64,000 bases of DNA. It comes from Anthoceros angustus (Eukaryota > Streptophyta > Anthocerotopsida > Anthocerotales > Anthocerotaceae). This document shows, piece after piece, positions 1 to 9,794 of this stretch. Numbering within the stretch: the stretch's first letter is position 1; the number at the start of each line of letters is the position of its first letter. The notes under the pieces were generated by a model. It worked only from the letters and a program-made list of their open reading frames with translations, searched no databases and was not told the origin of the DNA. The position numbers and the translations under genes were made by a program. The stretch spans positions 186,001 through 250,000 of the forward strand of contig VJWM01000019.1 of assembly GCA_010909165.1 (NCBI GenBank), given 5' to 3'.

Positions 1-249
1 TTATATTAATTAAGTTCATGCATATTGGTCATAAGTTAATCATTATGTTTTCTTCTCGAAAAAATATTGCTCATAGGCTAGCTAGCTAAAAGTTTCGAGT
101 TCTAGGTAGATGCAAGCATGTTTGTTCACATTGAGGTTTCTTTTATTCATGTGTTTGGAATTAGTTTGCGTGCAAGTTGTTTTTATGTGTAAATTGGAAT
201 ATATAAGGTGCTCATTGATGAAGCATAATTTAATATGGTCTTTTGGTTA

Positions 250-1624
250 TATGCAGATTGTCTATTCTTATACTTTCATCATGATGAATCACGGATGTTG
301 CGCAGGACGACAATTTCCTCGTTTGATGCTTCAAAAGAATGAATTGCCTTTATTGCAGCCAAATGAAACTTGGGAGGGGCTCCCATATGCAAGCACCATT
401 TCCAAGCAAGGATGATGTATGGAAAAGGGTCATAACGAGTCATCACACACTTGCAAAGAATATTTATAAGGATTTTATCAATCCGTGTCTCTTATAGCAC
501 CAATTGGGTTTCTTAAATCGAGCAACATCCCGGAGTTCACTAGTAGGCGCAATTGAAGACTTATGTGAAAGAGCATTATCCGGAGATGCAAGATTATGCC
601 CATGAGTTTATTAATTCCTTTCAAAGGAGAGTACCAAATCCAAACTCACATGCGGAAAATTGGTGGCAGTGCAACTTATGACCACCCTTGCATCCTTTTA
701 GGAGCTTGACACAAGACCAAGGCTGAGGCGATCATGCAATCTAAGAACTTGAGAGATGCCAATCCTACAAACCTGTACTCTCTGCATCGCCATTGCAATG
801 ACTTCCAATTTACTTGAGAACGATGAATCACTGGTACCCTTCCCGTTGAGGATACTAAGCAACATCAAGCTGGTTCAATCAATGGTGAAGATCTACTTGC
901 GGCGGTGATGTGTCGCCAAAAGGCTAGAAAACTTGAAGTCAATGCCTCTTCTAAGAAAACTCGAAACCTAGAGTCAACGAGATTCGACTTTTGAATTACC
1001 TTCTAATGCGGCTCAACAAGGACTTTGTTTCAAGTTACTAGATGATGGTATTTCACCTCATATGTCTCTAGAGAGCTTTCCTCCCATTTCAAAAGATGGT
1101 TTGTGTGGTTCTTCTCAAGAGAGGTGGAAGAACTTGAAGCCAACATAGGTTCAACTTTAGATTTGCTTCTAATGCGGTTGAAAAGATGATGCTTCCGCTT
1201 AGCAAATGATGATTTTCCAACCTCTCATCGCCTCAGAGCTTTCCTTCCATCTCGAATATAGTTTGTGTGGTTGTTCTCCAAAGAAGGTGGAAGAACATGA
1301 GGTCATTATAGGATCACTTATGAATATCCTACTCTGCGACTCAAGAAGGCAATGGGGTCAAGTTACAAAATGATGGTTCTCCAACTCGTCGCCTCATCTG
1401 AGTCCTTCCATGCTAGAAGAAGGTTTGTTACAAGATGGTGCATCTCTTTCTACTCTAGATCGCTCAGTGAGCCACTTGCTTCCGCTATAGATAATGCTTT
1501 TAGAGAAGGTTTGGCACACATGTTGAATCTTATGCTGCAATCTAATGGTGAGTCAAATTCTTGCCTTCAGAGGATGTTTTCTCGCCTAATTCCTCTTTTG
1601 ATGATATCTTTAGAATTTTCATGA
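250..1624 (+). pseudogene. Decayed copy of uncharacterised gene family U
   Basis: From about position 317 the translation follows the N-terminal part of the two intact family-U proteins at 47.4 and 53.5 kb: a Phe-Pro-Arg start, a Glu-Leu-Pro segment, then Glu-Thr-Trp-Glu-Gly followed by Pro-Tyr-Ala. Further matches in changing frames include the blocks for the HYPEL region and for the 'hPCILLG' region. The frame is broken repeatedly (stops near 415 and 495), so this copy is not functional. A likely intron 3' splice site (atgcag, ending at 256) sits just upstream, and the DNA before it (about 130-250) also resembles the 5' flank of the other copies, so the whole gene and not only the coding part was duplicated. 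No known domain is recognised. Function unknown. Confidence 0.6.
936..1450 (+). repeat. Three degenerate ~170-200 bp tandem modules in the family-U pseudogene
   Basis: Three successive stretches (about 936-1134, 1135-1297 and 1298-1450) share the same order of motifs: a run like 'cttctaatgcggctcaa', then 'gatgatggt/gatgatttt', then a 'ctcat...gagctttcctccc' block, then 'ggtttgtgtggtt'. Two of the three end in 'gaagaacttga/gaagaacatga'. They replace the Ser/Thr-rich C-terminal half seen in the intact family members and suggest expansion of a tail module. Confidence 0.45.
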
Positions 1625-2012
1625 TTAATTAGTATGTAACCCGGTTATATGATGTATTTCAACTTTCTTTTAATATATGAAAATATTCTAAATAAGTTGG
1701 TCAAGCTATGATAAATAAAAGAATTTAGAGTTTTGCATCCGGAAAGGACCCAAACAATTCATCACAGTCACCTTATAAATAGAACTATATACCATAAGTT
1801 CCCAACATCATAATATGAGTAGAAGTACGCCTACATAAAAGTTGATTGCAGATGTGACAGGTTTGGCCCAAAATTATGTATAAACCAAAGATAAGTATTG
1901 TAGTATGTACTTTGACAACTTCGTCTATGCCACTTCCGCCACACATGTACATATTTGCTGGGCGTTGGGAATCTGGGAAATTGTAGTGCTGCGGCTGCAG
2001 AGGTGTCGGGTA
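1625..2012. other. Intergenic, upstream of the GST gene
   Basis: AT-rich DNA after the family-U pseudogene, followed by the 5' flank of the GST gene. A possible TATA element ('cttataaatag', near 1771-1781) lies about 235 bp before the GST start codon. No gene is seen. Confidence 0.4.
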
Positions 2013-2666
2013 ATGGCTATGGCGGAGGAGGCAAAAGTGGTGGTGTTCTCGCACAGGCACAGCTCCTGCTCCTGGCGTGTGAGGCTGGCTCTGGCGCTGA
2101 AGGCCATTCCCTTCCGTATCGAAGTGGTTGATCTTCGCAAAGAGCATCAGTTCACGCCCCGCTTCAACCGCCTCAACCCCTTCTGTAAGGTGCCAGTCCT
2201 GGCCATGGACGGCGCCGCCATCCCCGACTCCAACGCCTGCCTGGAGTACCTGGAGGAGCGCTTCCCGGACCGCCGCCCCCTCCTCCCCCATGACCTCCGG
2301 CAGCGCGCGGCGGTGCGCGCGGCGGTCGCCGTCGTGGTGTCGGGGATCCAGCCCTTCCAGAACGGCAGGCTGCTGCTGGAGGTCGCGGCCCGGGAGGGGG
2401 AGCAGGCCAGGCTCGCCTGGGCTCGGCGCTACGTCCAGGAGGGCTTCGCCGCGCTGGAGCGCATGGTGGCGGAGAGCGCCGGGAGGTTCTGCTTCGGGGA
2501 TGAGGTGACCCTGGCGGATGTGGTGCTGATCCCGCAGGTTTACAATGCGCGATCGTTCGAGGTGGACATGGAGAAGTTCCCCACCCTGCGGAGGGTCTCG
2601 GACGCGCTGTTCCAGCTCCCGGAGGTGCAGGCCACCGCGCCCGACAAGCATCCGGGAGACCCTTGA
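2013..2666 (+). CDS. GSTZ: Zeta-class glutathione S-transferase (maleylacetoacetate isomerase family)
   Basis: The 217-residue product has the hallmark zeta-class motif Ser-Ser-Cys-Ser (residues 17-20) followed by Trp-Arg-Val-Arg. It also has the cis-proline region Asn-Pro...Lys-Val-Pro-Val-Leu (55-63), a glutathione-binding Asp-Ser in front of Leu-Glu-Tyr-Leu-Glu-Glu (72-82), the zeta signature Gly-Ile-Gln-Pro-Phe-Gln-Asn (111-117), and a C-terminal Leu-Ala-Asp...Pro-Gln-Val-Tyr-Asn-Ala (168-179). Length fits the family (about 215-225). Zeta GSTs isomerise maleylacetoacetate in tyrosine breakdown, in the cytosol. The open frame extends 36 codons upstream, but the MAMAEEAK start places the thioredoxin fold at its usual distance; a second ATG at 2019 is equally possible. 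The gene is uninterrupted, whereas seed-plant GSTZ genes are usually split by many introns, so a retrocopy is possible. No poly(A) tract is seen downstream. Confidence 0.88.
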   Translation: MAMAEEAKVVVFSHRHSSCSWRVRLALALKAIPFRIEVVDLRKEHQFTPRFNRLNPFCKVPVLAMDGAAIPDSNACLEYLEERFPDRRPLLPHDLRQRAAVRAAVAVVVSGIQPFQNGRLLLEVAAREGEQARLAWARRYVQEGFAALERMVAESAGRFCFGDEVTLADVVLIPQVYNARSFEVDMEKFPTLRRVSDALFQLPEVQATAPDKHPGDP

Positions 2667-5600
2667 TGTGCCGCCCAACTCCGGGGCCGGTCACTGGAAA
2701 GTGGGTTCTGGCCGTGACACGGACGTCTACACTCTCCGTCATGACCTGGATGCGAGATGCCTCGGGATCCAGGGAGATGTGCCCGGATCCCTTCGAGATG
2801 GGTGTTTGCATCGACCAGCCATCTCGGCTGACCAGCCCTGGCGATGACTTGTGTCTTCGCTGTGTTTTATTTGTCTGGAATCAGGATTTGCGCTACGCAT
2901 TATGCCATGCTGTGTGCTGCTCACCAGGCCGGTTCTGAAGTCCTTCTTGAGAGGCCGCTGCTGGCAAAAGGGCAAGGGTGAAGGCATGCAGGAGGAGATG
3001 AGGCGAAGGATCAAGCATTCTGTTGTTGTCAGCCGACTGTGTTGCTGTTAGTACTGGGTTCCTTTGTGGGGACAGTGGCGGGTGCATCTGAGGAACGCCT
3101 TCATCGGGCAGGTCTGTACTCGATGAGTTTTGAGCTTGGCTCTTGGTTTCTCTTGCCACTGTGGGCTAACACTGTCAACACTGTAAAAGCAGGTGCCGGC
3201 AATGCGCCGGTCCACACCCATCTGCATGATGTGATCACCAGGGAGTGGTCTTCCCAAGTCCTCGCGATGAGGCTCTTCAGTTGTCGCCAGAAATCGGAAG
3301 TTCTTACTTGGGATGCACCGGCGAAGCTTCATCCGCGCGTCATCAACCACGCAGGGCACACACACAGTCGGTGTATCACAAACTTCTGTTTCAGACATGG
3401 ACTTATATCCCTCGCCAAAGATCTGTTCCCCTTAGCCCACCCACGCCACATGTCCACTAACAATTCTCCTTAGCCCATGGCCAACCCTCCCACATGGCCA
3501 CTAACAATTCCCCTCGCCCGTCCATCCCAGTAGCGATTCAAGAATATGAGGTTGACACCGAAACGTTGCTTGGAAGTAGCATGGGCATACCTGAATCCAT
3601 GGTCGGTCCTACCTTCCTATGACCGGTCCACCAAGGCAGACATTCGTCTAAAGAAAATTAACACGGCAGACATTGGGCAGGTTGTGACAAGTTCCACAGA
3701 TACTCACGAATGCCGATCATCTCGAGTGCCTTCCATGTGCCTCCGTCAAGTGACACGAGCAAAAAGCTTTGATGGGCGAATGTGTAGTGGCCATCACTTC
3801 GAAAGACTTTTTCAGTCATCCGGCTTGCTTCTCAATTGGTCGTTTGCTCGCTACGAATCCCCTGAGATACAGTGCCAGGAGAGGTAGTCGAGGCTCCAGC
3901 AGAGCAATCCATGAGGGCAAGCAAAGAGTGTGTGCGTGAAGCTATGCTTGCATTCCTCTTGCTCCGTACCCCGGATGAATTCCATGAGGCCCACTTCTCG
4001 GTAGCCCACATGACGACTGTGGGACGTGACCTTCCACCGAAGCATAAGAAGACATCAGAGTACAAGTTCCAAGAGATCAAAAGCATCAAAAAAAGTTGAT
4101 CTCGGGAGTCGGAGCCAATGGTGTAGTACGACGTGATTTGCATGCGCCTTCCGTATCCGCACCTTTTGCAAACCGCAACCGCGCAACCCGCATGCCAGCT
4201 AGTAAGGTAGCACATATGGCGCTCTGGAGTGGGACGCTTCAAACTTCACAATATCTTGCGGTTCAATGTCGTTGATAGTTGATCGAGGGTGCTGTTCATG
4301 TGCCTCTGGTACTACTATGGGGGGCATTTCCAAGCGTTTTGTTTGTTGGCTGCTGGTGAGCTGGACTAATGAGCTGCATGCTACGAAGAGGCAGAATCAT
4401 CCCAGAGCCCCATGAGCTCGAATCGAGTACTTGCCTCGAGGGGTGCATTCAAGCATTCTGCTTGGGCATGCCGTGGTCGTGGTCGTCTCCAGATATTTTC
4501 TTTGGAGGCACGAGGTATGACTGAACATGATCTCTGTGACTAAGATGCGCGGGAGATGATATTCTGCCGGGCCAGGGGAATAGTGACTCCAAATCAGCTG
4601 TGGGCTGGCATAAAACGACGGTGGGCAGAAGCTGAGAATGCTAAACTGGAGGAGCCCTTGCTATGCTAGACTTCGCTGAGATACGCTGTCCCAGAGAAAT
4701 TGTAACTGCATATTTCAGCTTTGGGCTACCAGCATAGGAAACTTTGAGCAAATTGGAAAGCCTGTTGTATATACCGGTGGGGGTTGCCAAATTGTTGACG
4801 CCCTGCTCTCCACGGCTGGAGGTGCAAGGACACGCAGAGATAAGTAGGAATATGACACAGGCGTACCAACCACCTAAAAGTAAGGCTGTCACACCGCCCG
4901 CTTTACAGCTCCTTTGCCTGCTCTTTCTGTCTTGATTTATTGACCTTGCACGACCAGCTTTGTTGACTGCACAATGCCAGCCTTCTATTTGAGAAAAAGT
5001 TGCTCCTGTTGATGAGTCATGTTTGATGACAATCCTGATTCCTCAGATGAACACCTTGGATCTTTGCTAGCAACTGGGTAGATGCAAGTTTGAGAATGGG
5101 GATAACACAAGCGCAGAATGTAATTGTGCTCGTCTGGCTGCTTGTTTGCCTCTTGTCGGGCTTCGTTTCCAGGGCACTTACAACTCAGCAACCTCTCCAA
5201 GTTCCGACAGGTAGCCTTCAATGTCTCTTGCCAGCTCCTGAATTCCCCTCTGTCCACGTGTGCTAACAGACATTGTGGGCTGTGTGCAGGGGCACCTTTT
5301 CAGCGACAGGAGAGATTCAACAAACACAAGCCTCCTTCAGCTAACCGGAGTGAGAAACTCAGCCTATTTGTGTCAGCAAAGGAACATGGGAAGCACCCCA
5401 TTCGAGGGTCCCCCAGCTATGCTTCGTCCACCCCTGTCCAAGCACGCAGGACAGCTTTTGAGAGGGTGTGCTATCTTCTCGACCGGCCCGATTGCAATTC
5501 CTGGCACAGGATAATCATACCCTTGCCTCGCCTAGTCCCTCGCCCAAGATTACTCCCCCGTGCCCCACCCACCCCCCATGGCAGGCTACCACCAGATGAT

Positions 5601-6594
5601 AGGATGGAAACCGAGCCTCTGCCTCTGCCTCTGACAGAGCCCTCGCCCTAATCCAATCCCGTGGTGTGCCATGGCCAATGCTGTGTGCCCGCAACAACAG
5701 AACTCATCTCTTCTAGTAACCCTGCATCAATTCATCCGAATTTCACAGCAGGCGTGTGTGCGATAGAGTTGCTACTTAGCATCTGATACCAAATTGTCTA
5801 GCTTCAGATAGAATCTGTGGCAGACTACCTGGCCTGGGTGCTTGGTGTCTCCACCGAAGGTATTAAACCCAAAGCTGTGTTCAGGCTCACCAATAATCAG
5901 ATGAACATGCACCAACTCAAGCAAGCCGCTGTCACAGCACCAGATCTGGAGGAAATCCTGCAGAGAGAATATTTTTGCTAGAACCTACGGGGGTCATCCT
6001 TCAAACTAAGGATCCCGGGCTGTTAGTACAGCTTGCACCAAAAAGCAGAATCTTGCACCAAAAAGCTGAAACTTTCCTCCGACACGGCCATGGTAGGATA
6101 GGACTAGGCGTGTCCACGAGAGCAGAAATGAAACTCCAACTTGGCCTGCAAATCCTCAGCTACCGACCCACCCTCCTCTTTATCTGCACAGCCCTCCGGA
6201 TCCATGTGGGCCAGTTTTGCACATGGCATTCGTGCGCCATAGCATCGTTTTGTAGCATCGGGTAGGAATCTGTCACACTCTCCCCTCCCAGTGTGTGACC
6301 GGGCCGCCCACACCCGCTTCAATAATGCATGCCACTTCAAGCAAGGGAAAATATTTTTTATGCCGCGCCTGCCTGCAGGAGTCTCTCAGCAATCAGTGAG
6401 CCATGAGGATTCCCCGCTCCCTTGCAGACACCAGAGCCAATGGGGTTGGATTCCTTTAAATCCGAGCTGCCGCTCAAACAGTCTGAGGAGCAGCAGCTTC
6501 CTGCAACCCTCTTGCAAGAGTCCGGGCCAACATACGTCTCGAGCACGGTGAGACGACTTCTTCAGCATTGTCGAGCGTCTTGGGAGGCGGAGCC
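2667..6594. other. Long intergenic stretch without a recognisable gene
   Basis: Nearly 4 kb between the GST and the first dirigent gene. Open frames are short and overlap on both strands without family features; the longest (5124-5651, plus, 175 codons) is compositionally unremarkable and resembles nothing I know. A short frame at 3872-4099 ends in a basic tail and may be a fragment of an old gene. The last few hundred bases are the presumed dirigent promoter, with a CCAAT sequence near 6436 and a weak 'tttaaat' TATA-like site near 6455. Confidence 0.5.
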
Positions 6595-7194
6595 ATGGCA
6601 GGCAAGGCGGCTCTGCAGCTGGTGCTGTGTGCCCTGCTGCTGCAGCTGGTGACGCGCCCGGTGGCGGCCTACTTCACGTACACGCTGAACGTGTACGCGC
6701 ACCTGACGCTGGGGGGGTCGTCGCCCACGGAGATTGCCGTGGCGCCCTACAACCAGCCGTACGGCTTCGGCTCCATCATCGTGGCGGATGACGTGCTCAC
6801 CAGCGGGCAGGCCGGCAACACCAAGGTGGTGGGGCGGGTGAAGGGGCTGGGCGCGAACACGGACGGCGACAAGGGCATCCTCAACTCCTCGCTCTACCTC
6901 ACCTTCTTCATCGACTACCTGGGATTCAAGGGCACCGTGGTGGTGGTCGGCACCAGCGTCCGCTCTGATACCGTCCGCCCCTTCGCCATCGTGGGCGGCA
7001 CCGGCGACTTCCTCCTCGCCCAGGGCCAGGCCACGCAGAAGACCGTCGCCGTCGACCCGACCTCCGACGGCGGCGTCAGCACCACCAACCTCTGGTCCTT
7101 CACCTTCTACTTCGAACTCTTCCACCCGGCCCTCGCCCAGCTCTCCTCTGACCTCGCCCTCGACGGCGAGACCCCCGTCTGGAACATTGTCTGA
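6595..7194 (+). CDS. DIR: Dirigent protein 1, secreted
   Basis: Single-exon 199-residue protein. Residues 1-25 form a typical signal peptide (Lys4, hydrophobic Leu/Val core, Pro-Val-Ala-Ala end), so the product should go to the cell wall. The rest matches the dirigent beta-barrel: Tyr-Thr-Leu strand (29-31), Pro-Thr-Glu (44-46), Tyr-Gly-Phe-Gly (56-59), Val-Ala-Asp-Asp (63-66), Val-Gly-Arg-Val-Lys-Gly (79-84), Asn-Ser-Ser glycosylation site (97-99), and the highly conserved Ala-Ile-Val-Gly-Gly-Thr-Gly-Asp-Phe block (131-139). Dirigent proteins orient phenoxy radicals during lignan and related coupling and have no redox centre of their own. An in-frame ATG lies 27 bp upstream, but the start at 6595 gives the cleaner signal peptide. 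Followed by a diverged paralogue at 9.0 kb and a chimera between them. Confidence 0.9.
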   Translation: MAGKAALQLVLCALLLQLVTRPVAAYFTYTLNVYAHLTLGGSSPTEIAVAPYNQPYGFGSIIVADDVLTSGQAGNTKVVGRVKGLGANTDGDKGILNSSLYLTFFIDYLGFKGTVVVVGTSVRSDTVRPFAIVGGTGDFLLAQGQATQKTVAVDPTSDGGVSTTNLWSFTFYFELFHPALAQLSSDLALDGETPVWNIV

Positions 7195-7801
7195 TTCTCC
7201 TCCGCCATAGCCACGCCCGTCTACGAGCTTCCGAATCGACGACTGAAGGACGCCGACCTCCGGACGTCGATGACGACTACCACCGCCCGTGTAAATTCTG
7301 TGCTTCATACTTCTTTAGAGATATTAGGGATATACTTCCCATTCTTTCTCTTCCGGGCAAGAAGAAGGAGGAAGGCTTGAGGAAGGCATCCTTTGAGTGC
7401 TTTTCTAACTACCACCTGGCTTGGCCTAAGTGTGACTAGACATCCTCGTGGCCATGGGGCGCACCTCGATGTCATTTGCAGGACGCCAGAGTCCTCCAGC
7501 GTCCTGCAAATCGTTTATCTCCTTAGCGATCAAAGTGTGACGCCTTCCCTTTGCCCTTCTTCGTTGCGAAAGGCGCATGAGGGAAATGTCTATCCAACCA
7601 CATGTATATACGTGTCATTTCTCTCACATCGTGACCGTGTCTGACGCTCCGGCAGTGCAATAATGCAGCACCGAGGGCCGCACAAAGATGCTCTGCTCTG
7701 ACAGGAAGCTCTGCAACGGAAGGTCTAACAATTGTGCTATAAATCCCTGAGTTCTGTACATCATAACGCGCTAACCTCGCTTCTGATTCTGTGCTGCAGT
7801 G
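7195..7801. repeat. Dirigent spacer, first copy (direct repeat with 8402-9010)
   Basis: About 607 bp of 3' flank and promoter, repeated almost base for base at 8402-9010. It carries the 3' untranslated part of dirigent 1 and the promoter of dirigent 2. The two copies are one period of a tandem duplication of about 1.2 kb, whose other half is the chimeric dirigent 2. Confidence 0.85.
7738..7744 (+). promoter_or_regulatory. TATA box of dirigent 2
   Basis: tataaat lies 64 bp before the start codon at 7802, within the sequence gctataaatccc, and is identical in the dirigent 3 promoter. The spacing fits a short plant 5' untranslated region. Confidence 0.6.
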
Positions 7802-8401
7802 ATGGCTAGAGTTTCAGGCCTCCTGCTCTCGGCATTGGCGTTCGTGCTGGTGACAGCGGCCTCGGAGCAGATTGGGGAGCTTACATTACATACACCTTGC
7901 CTTTGTATGTGCATTTGAGGTCGGGGTTCCGCGCCCACGGAGGTGACGGTGGCGCTGTACAACAACACGTTCGGGTTCAGGGCGTTGCTGGTGGCGGACG
8001 ACTACATCTCGGCCGGGAGCGACATCACCTCGGACGCTGTAGGGCGGGTGAAGGGCTCAGGGCGAACACGGACCAGAGCAACCAGGGTCAGAACTCGTCG
8101 CTCTACCTCACATTCCTCATCAGCTACCAGGGCATCAACGGGACGGTGATCATCATCGGCACCAGCGTGCGGAGCGAGACGGTGCGGCCGTTCGCCATCG
8201 TGGGCGGCACCGGCGACTTCCTCCTCGCCCAGGGCCAGGCCACGCAGAAGACCGTCGCCGTCGACCCGACCTCCGACGGCGGCGTCAGCACCACCAACCT
8301 CTGGTCCTTCACCTTCTACTTCGAACTCTTCCACCCGGCCTCGCCCAGCTCTCCTCTGACCTCGCCCTCGACGGCGAGACCCCGTCTGGAACATTGTCTG
8401 A
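7802..8401 (+). pseudogene. Dirigent 2, chimeric and frameshifted
   Basis: The 5' part (7802 to about 8190) copies dirigent 3, and the 3' part (about 8205 to 8401) copies dirigent 1. The switch lies in the 14 bases ttcgccatcgtggg (8191-8204), which both parents share. The start and signal peptide are intact. Relative to dirigent 3, one G is lost near 7872, two Gs near 7925 and one G near 8056; relative to dirigent 1, one C is lost near 8341. All losses are in short G or C runs, so they may be sequence errors; if corrected, the gene would encode a full hybrid dirigent protein. As given it cannot make one. Confidence 0.8.
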
Positions 8402-9010
8402 TTCTCCTCCGCCATAGCCACGCCCGTCTACGAGCTTCCGAATCGACGACTGAAGGACGCCGACCTCCGGACGTCGATGACGACTACCACCGCCCGTGTA
8501 AATTCTGTGCTTCATACTTCTTTAGAGATATTAGGGATATACTTCCCATTCTTTCTCTTCCGGGCAAGAAGAAGGAGGAAGGCTTGAGGAAGGCATCCTT
8601 TGAGTGCTTTTCTAACTACCACCTGGCTTGGCCTAAGTGTGACTAGACATCCTCGTGGCCATGGGGCGCACCTCGATGTCATTTGCAGGACGCCAGAGTC
8701 CCTCCAGCGTCCTGCAAATCGTTTATCTCCTTAGCGATCAAAGTGTGACGCCTTCCCTTTTGCCCTTCTTCGTTGCGAAAGGCGCATGAGGGAAATGTCT
8801 ATCCAACCACATGTATATACGTGTCATTTCTCTCACATCGTGACCGTGTCTGACGCTCCGGCAGTGCAATAATGCAGCACCGAGGGCCGCACAAAGATGC
8901 TCTGCTCTGACAGGAAGCTCTGCAACGGAAGGTCTAACAATTGTGCTATAAATCCCTGAGTTCTGTACATCATAACGCGCTAACCTCGCTTCTGATTCTG
9001 TGCTGCAGTG
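8402..9010. repeat. Dirigent spacer, second copy
   Basis: Near-identical to 7195-7801. It serves as 3' flank of dirigent 2 and promoter of dirigent 3. Differences from the first copy are single-base length changes, for example in the runs near 8700 and 8761. Confidence 0.85.
8947..8953 (+). promoter_or_regulatory. TATA box of dirigent 3
   Basis: tataaat 64 bp before the start codon at 9011; same context and spacing as in the dirigent 2 promoter. Confidence 0.6.
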
Positions 9011-9625
9011 ATGGCTAGAGTTTCAGGCCTCCTGCTCTCGGCATTGGCGTTCGTGCTGGTGACAGCGGCCTCGGAGCAGATTGGGGGAGCTTACATTACA
9101 TACACCTTGCCTTTGTATGTGCATTTGAGGTCGGGGGGTTCCGCGCCCACGGAGGTGACGGTGGCGCTGTACAACAACACGTTCGGGTTCGGGGCGTTGC
9201 TGGTGGCGGACGACTACATCTCGGCCGGGAGCGACATCACCTCGGACGCTGTAGGGCGGGTGAAGGGGCTCGGGGCGAACACGGACCAGAGCAACCAGGG
9301 TCAGAACTCGTCGCTCTACCTCACATTCCTCATCAGCTACCAGGGCATCAACGGGACGGTGATCATCATCGGCACCAGCGTGCGGAGCGAGACGGTGCGG
9401 CCGTTCGCCATCGTGGGGGGGACCGGGGATTTTCTCCTGGCCAAGGGTTTTGCCACGCAGCAGAAGATCACCTCCGTTGTGAATGTGGACGGCAGCAGCA
9501 ACACCACCAATCTCTGGACGCTCACCCTCTACTACGACCTTTTCACCCCGCCCGTGGCCAAGCTTGCTGCTGCTAACTGGGGCACGCTGGAGCGCGCTCC
9601 CGCGCTGCAAATGGTGGTGTCGTGA
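9011..9625 (+). CDS. DIR: Dirigent protein 3, secreted
   Basis: Intact single-exon frame of 204 residues. It has a signal peptide of about 20 residues (small Ala/Ser at the cleavage site), then the same dirigent barrel as protein 1: Tyr-Thr-Leu, Pro-Thr-Glu, Phe-Gly-Phe-Gly, Val-Ala-Asp-Asp, Val-Gly-Arg-Val-Lys-Gly, Asn-Ser-Ser, and Ala-Ile-Val-Gly-Gly-Thr-Gly-Asp-Phe. It has more potential N-glycosylation sites than protein 1 (Asn-Asn-Thr, Asn-Ser-Ser, Asn-Gly-Thr, Asn-Thr-Thr). Its C-terminus (Leu-Tyr-Tyr-Asp-Leu-Phe-Thr-Pro-Pro) is the same type as the dirigent remnants at 18.9 and 39.4 kb, so those derive from a gene of this subtype. Probable apoplastic coupling partner; product unknown. 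Confidence 0.9.
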   Translation: MARVSGLLLSALAFVLVTAASEQIGGAYITYTLPLYVHLRSGGSAPTEVTVALYNNTFGFGALLVADDYISAGSDITSDAVGRVKGLGANTDQSNQGQNSSLYLTFLISYQGINGTVIIIGTSVRSETVRPFAIVGGTGDFLLAKGFATQQKITSVVNVDGSSNTTNLWTLTLYYDLFTPPVAKLAAANWGTLERAPALQMVVS

Positions 9626-9794
9626 GAGTCTGTGGGATTGTATGGTGGAAGGAGGTGCGCCTTGAAGGATTTGAGTGGAAGGTGGTACCGACTCCGTTCA
9701 GCGTTTTAGAGTGTTTTTGTATAGGTAGGTAGTCTACATCCTCCATGCCTGGAGGTTAACCAGAAGGAGCTGCCTTCCAGCAGCCTTGTGTTCG

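Noticed and set aside
1785-2678. 297-codon minus-strand frame opposite the GST gene
   Set aside because: Complement of the well-supported GST frame. Open only because the gene is GC-rich.
6562-7308. 248-codon minus-strand frame opposite dirigent 1, and similar frames opposite dirigents 2 and 3
   Set aside because: Gly/Val/Glu/Arg-rich shadow of the dirigent coding strand.
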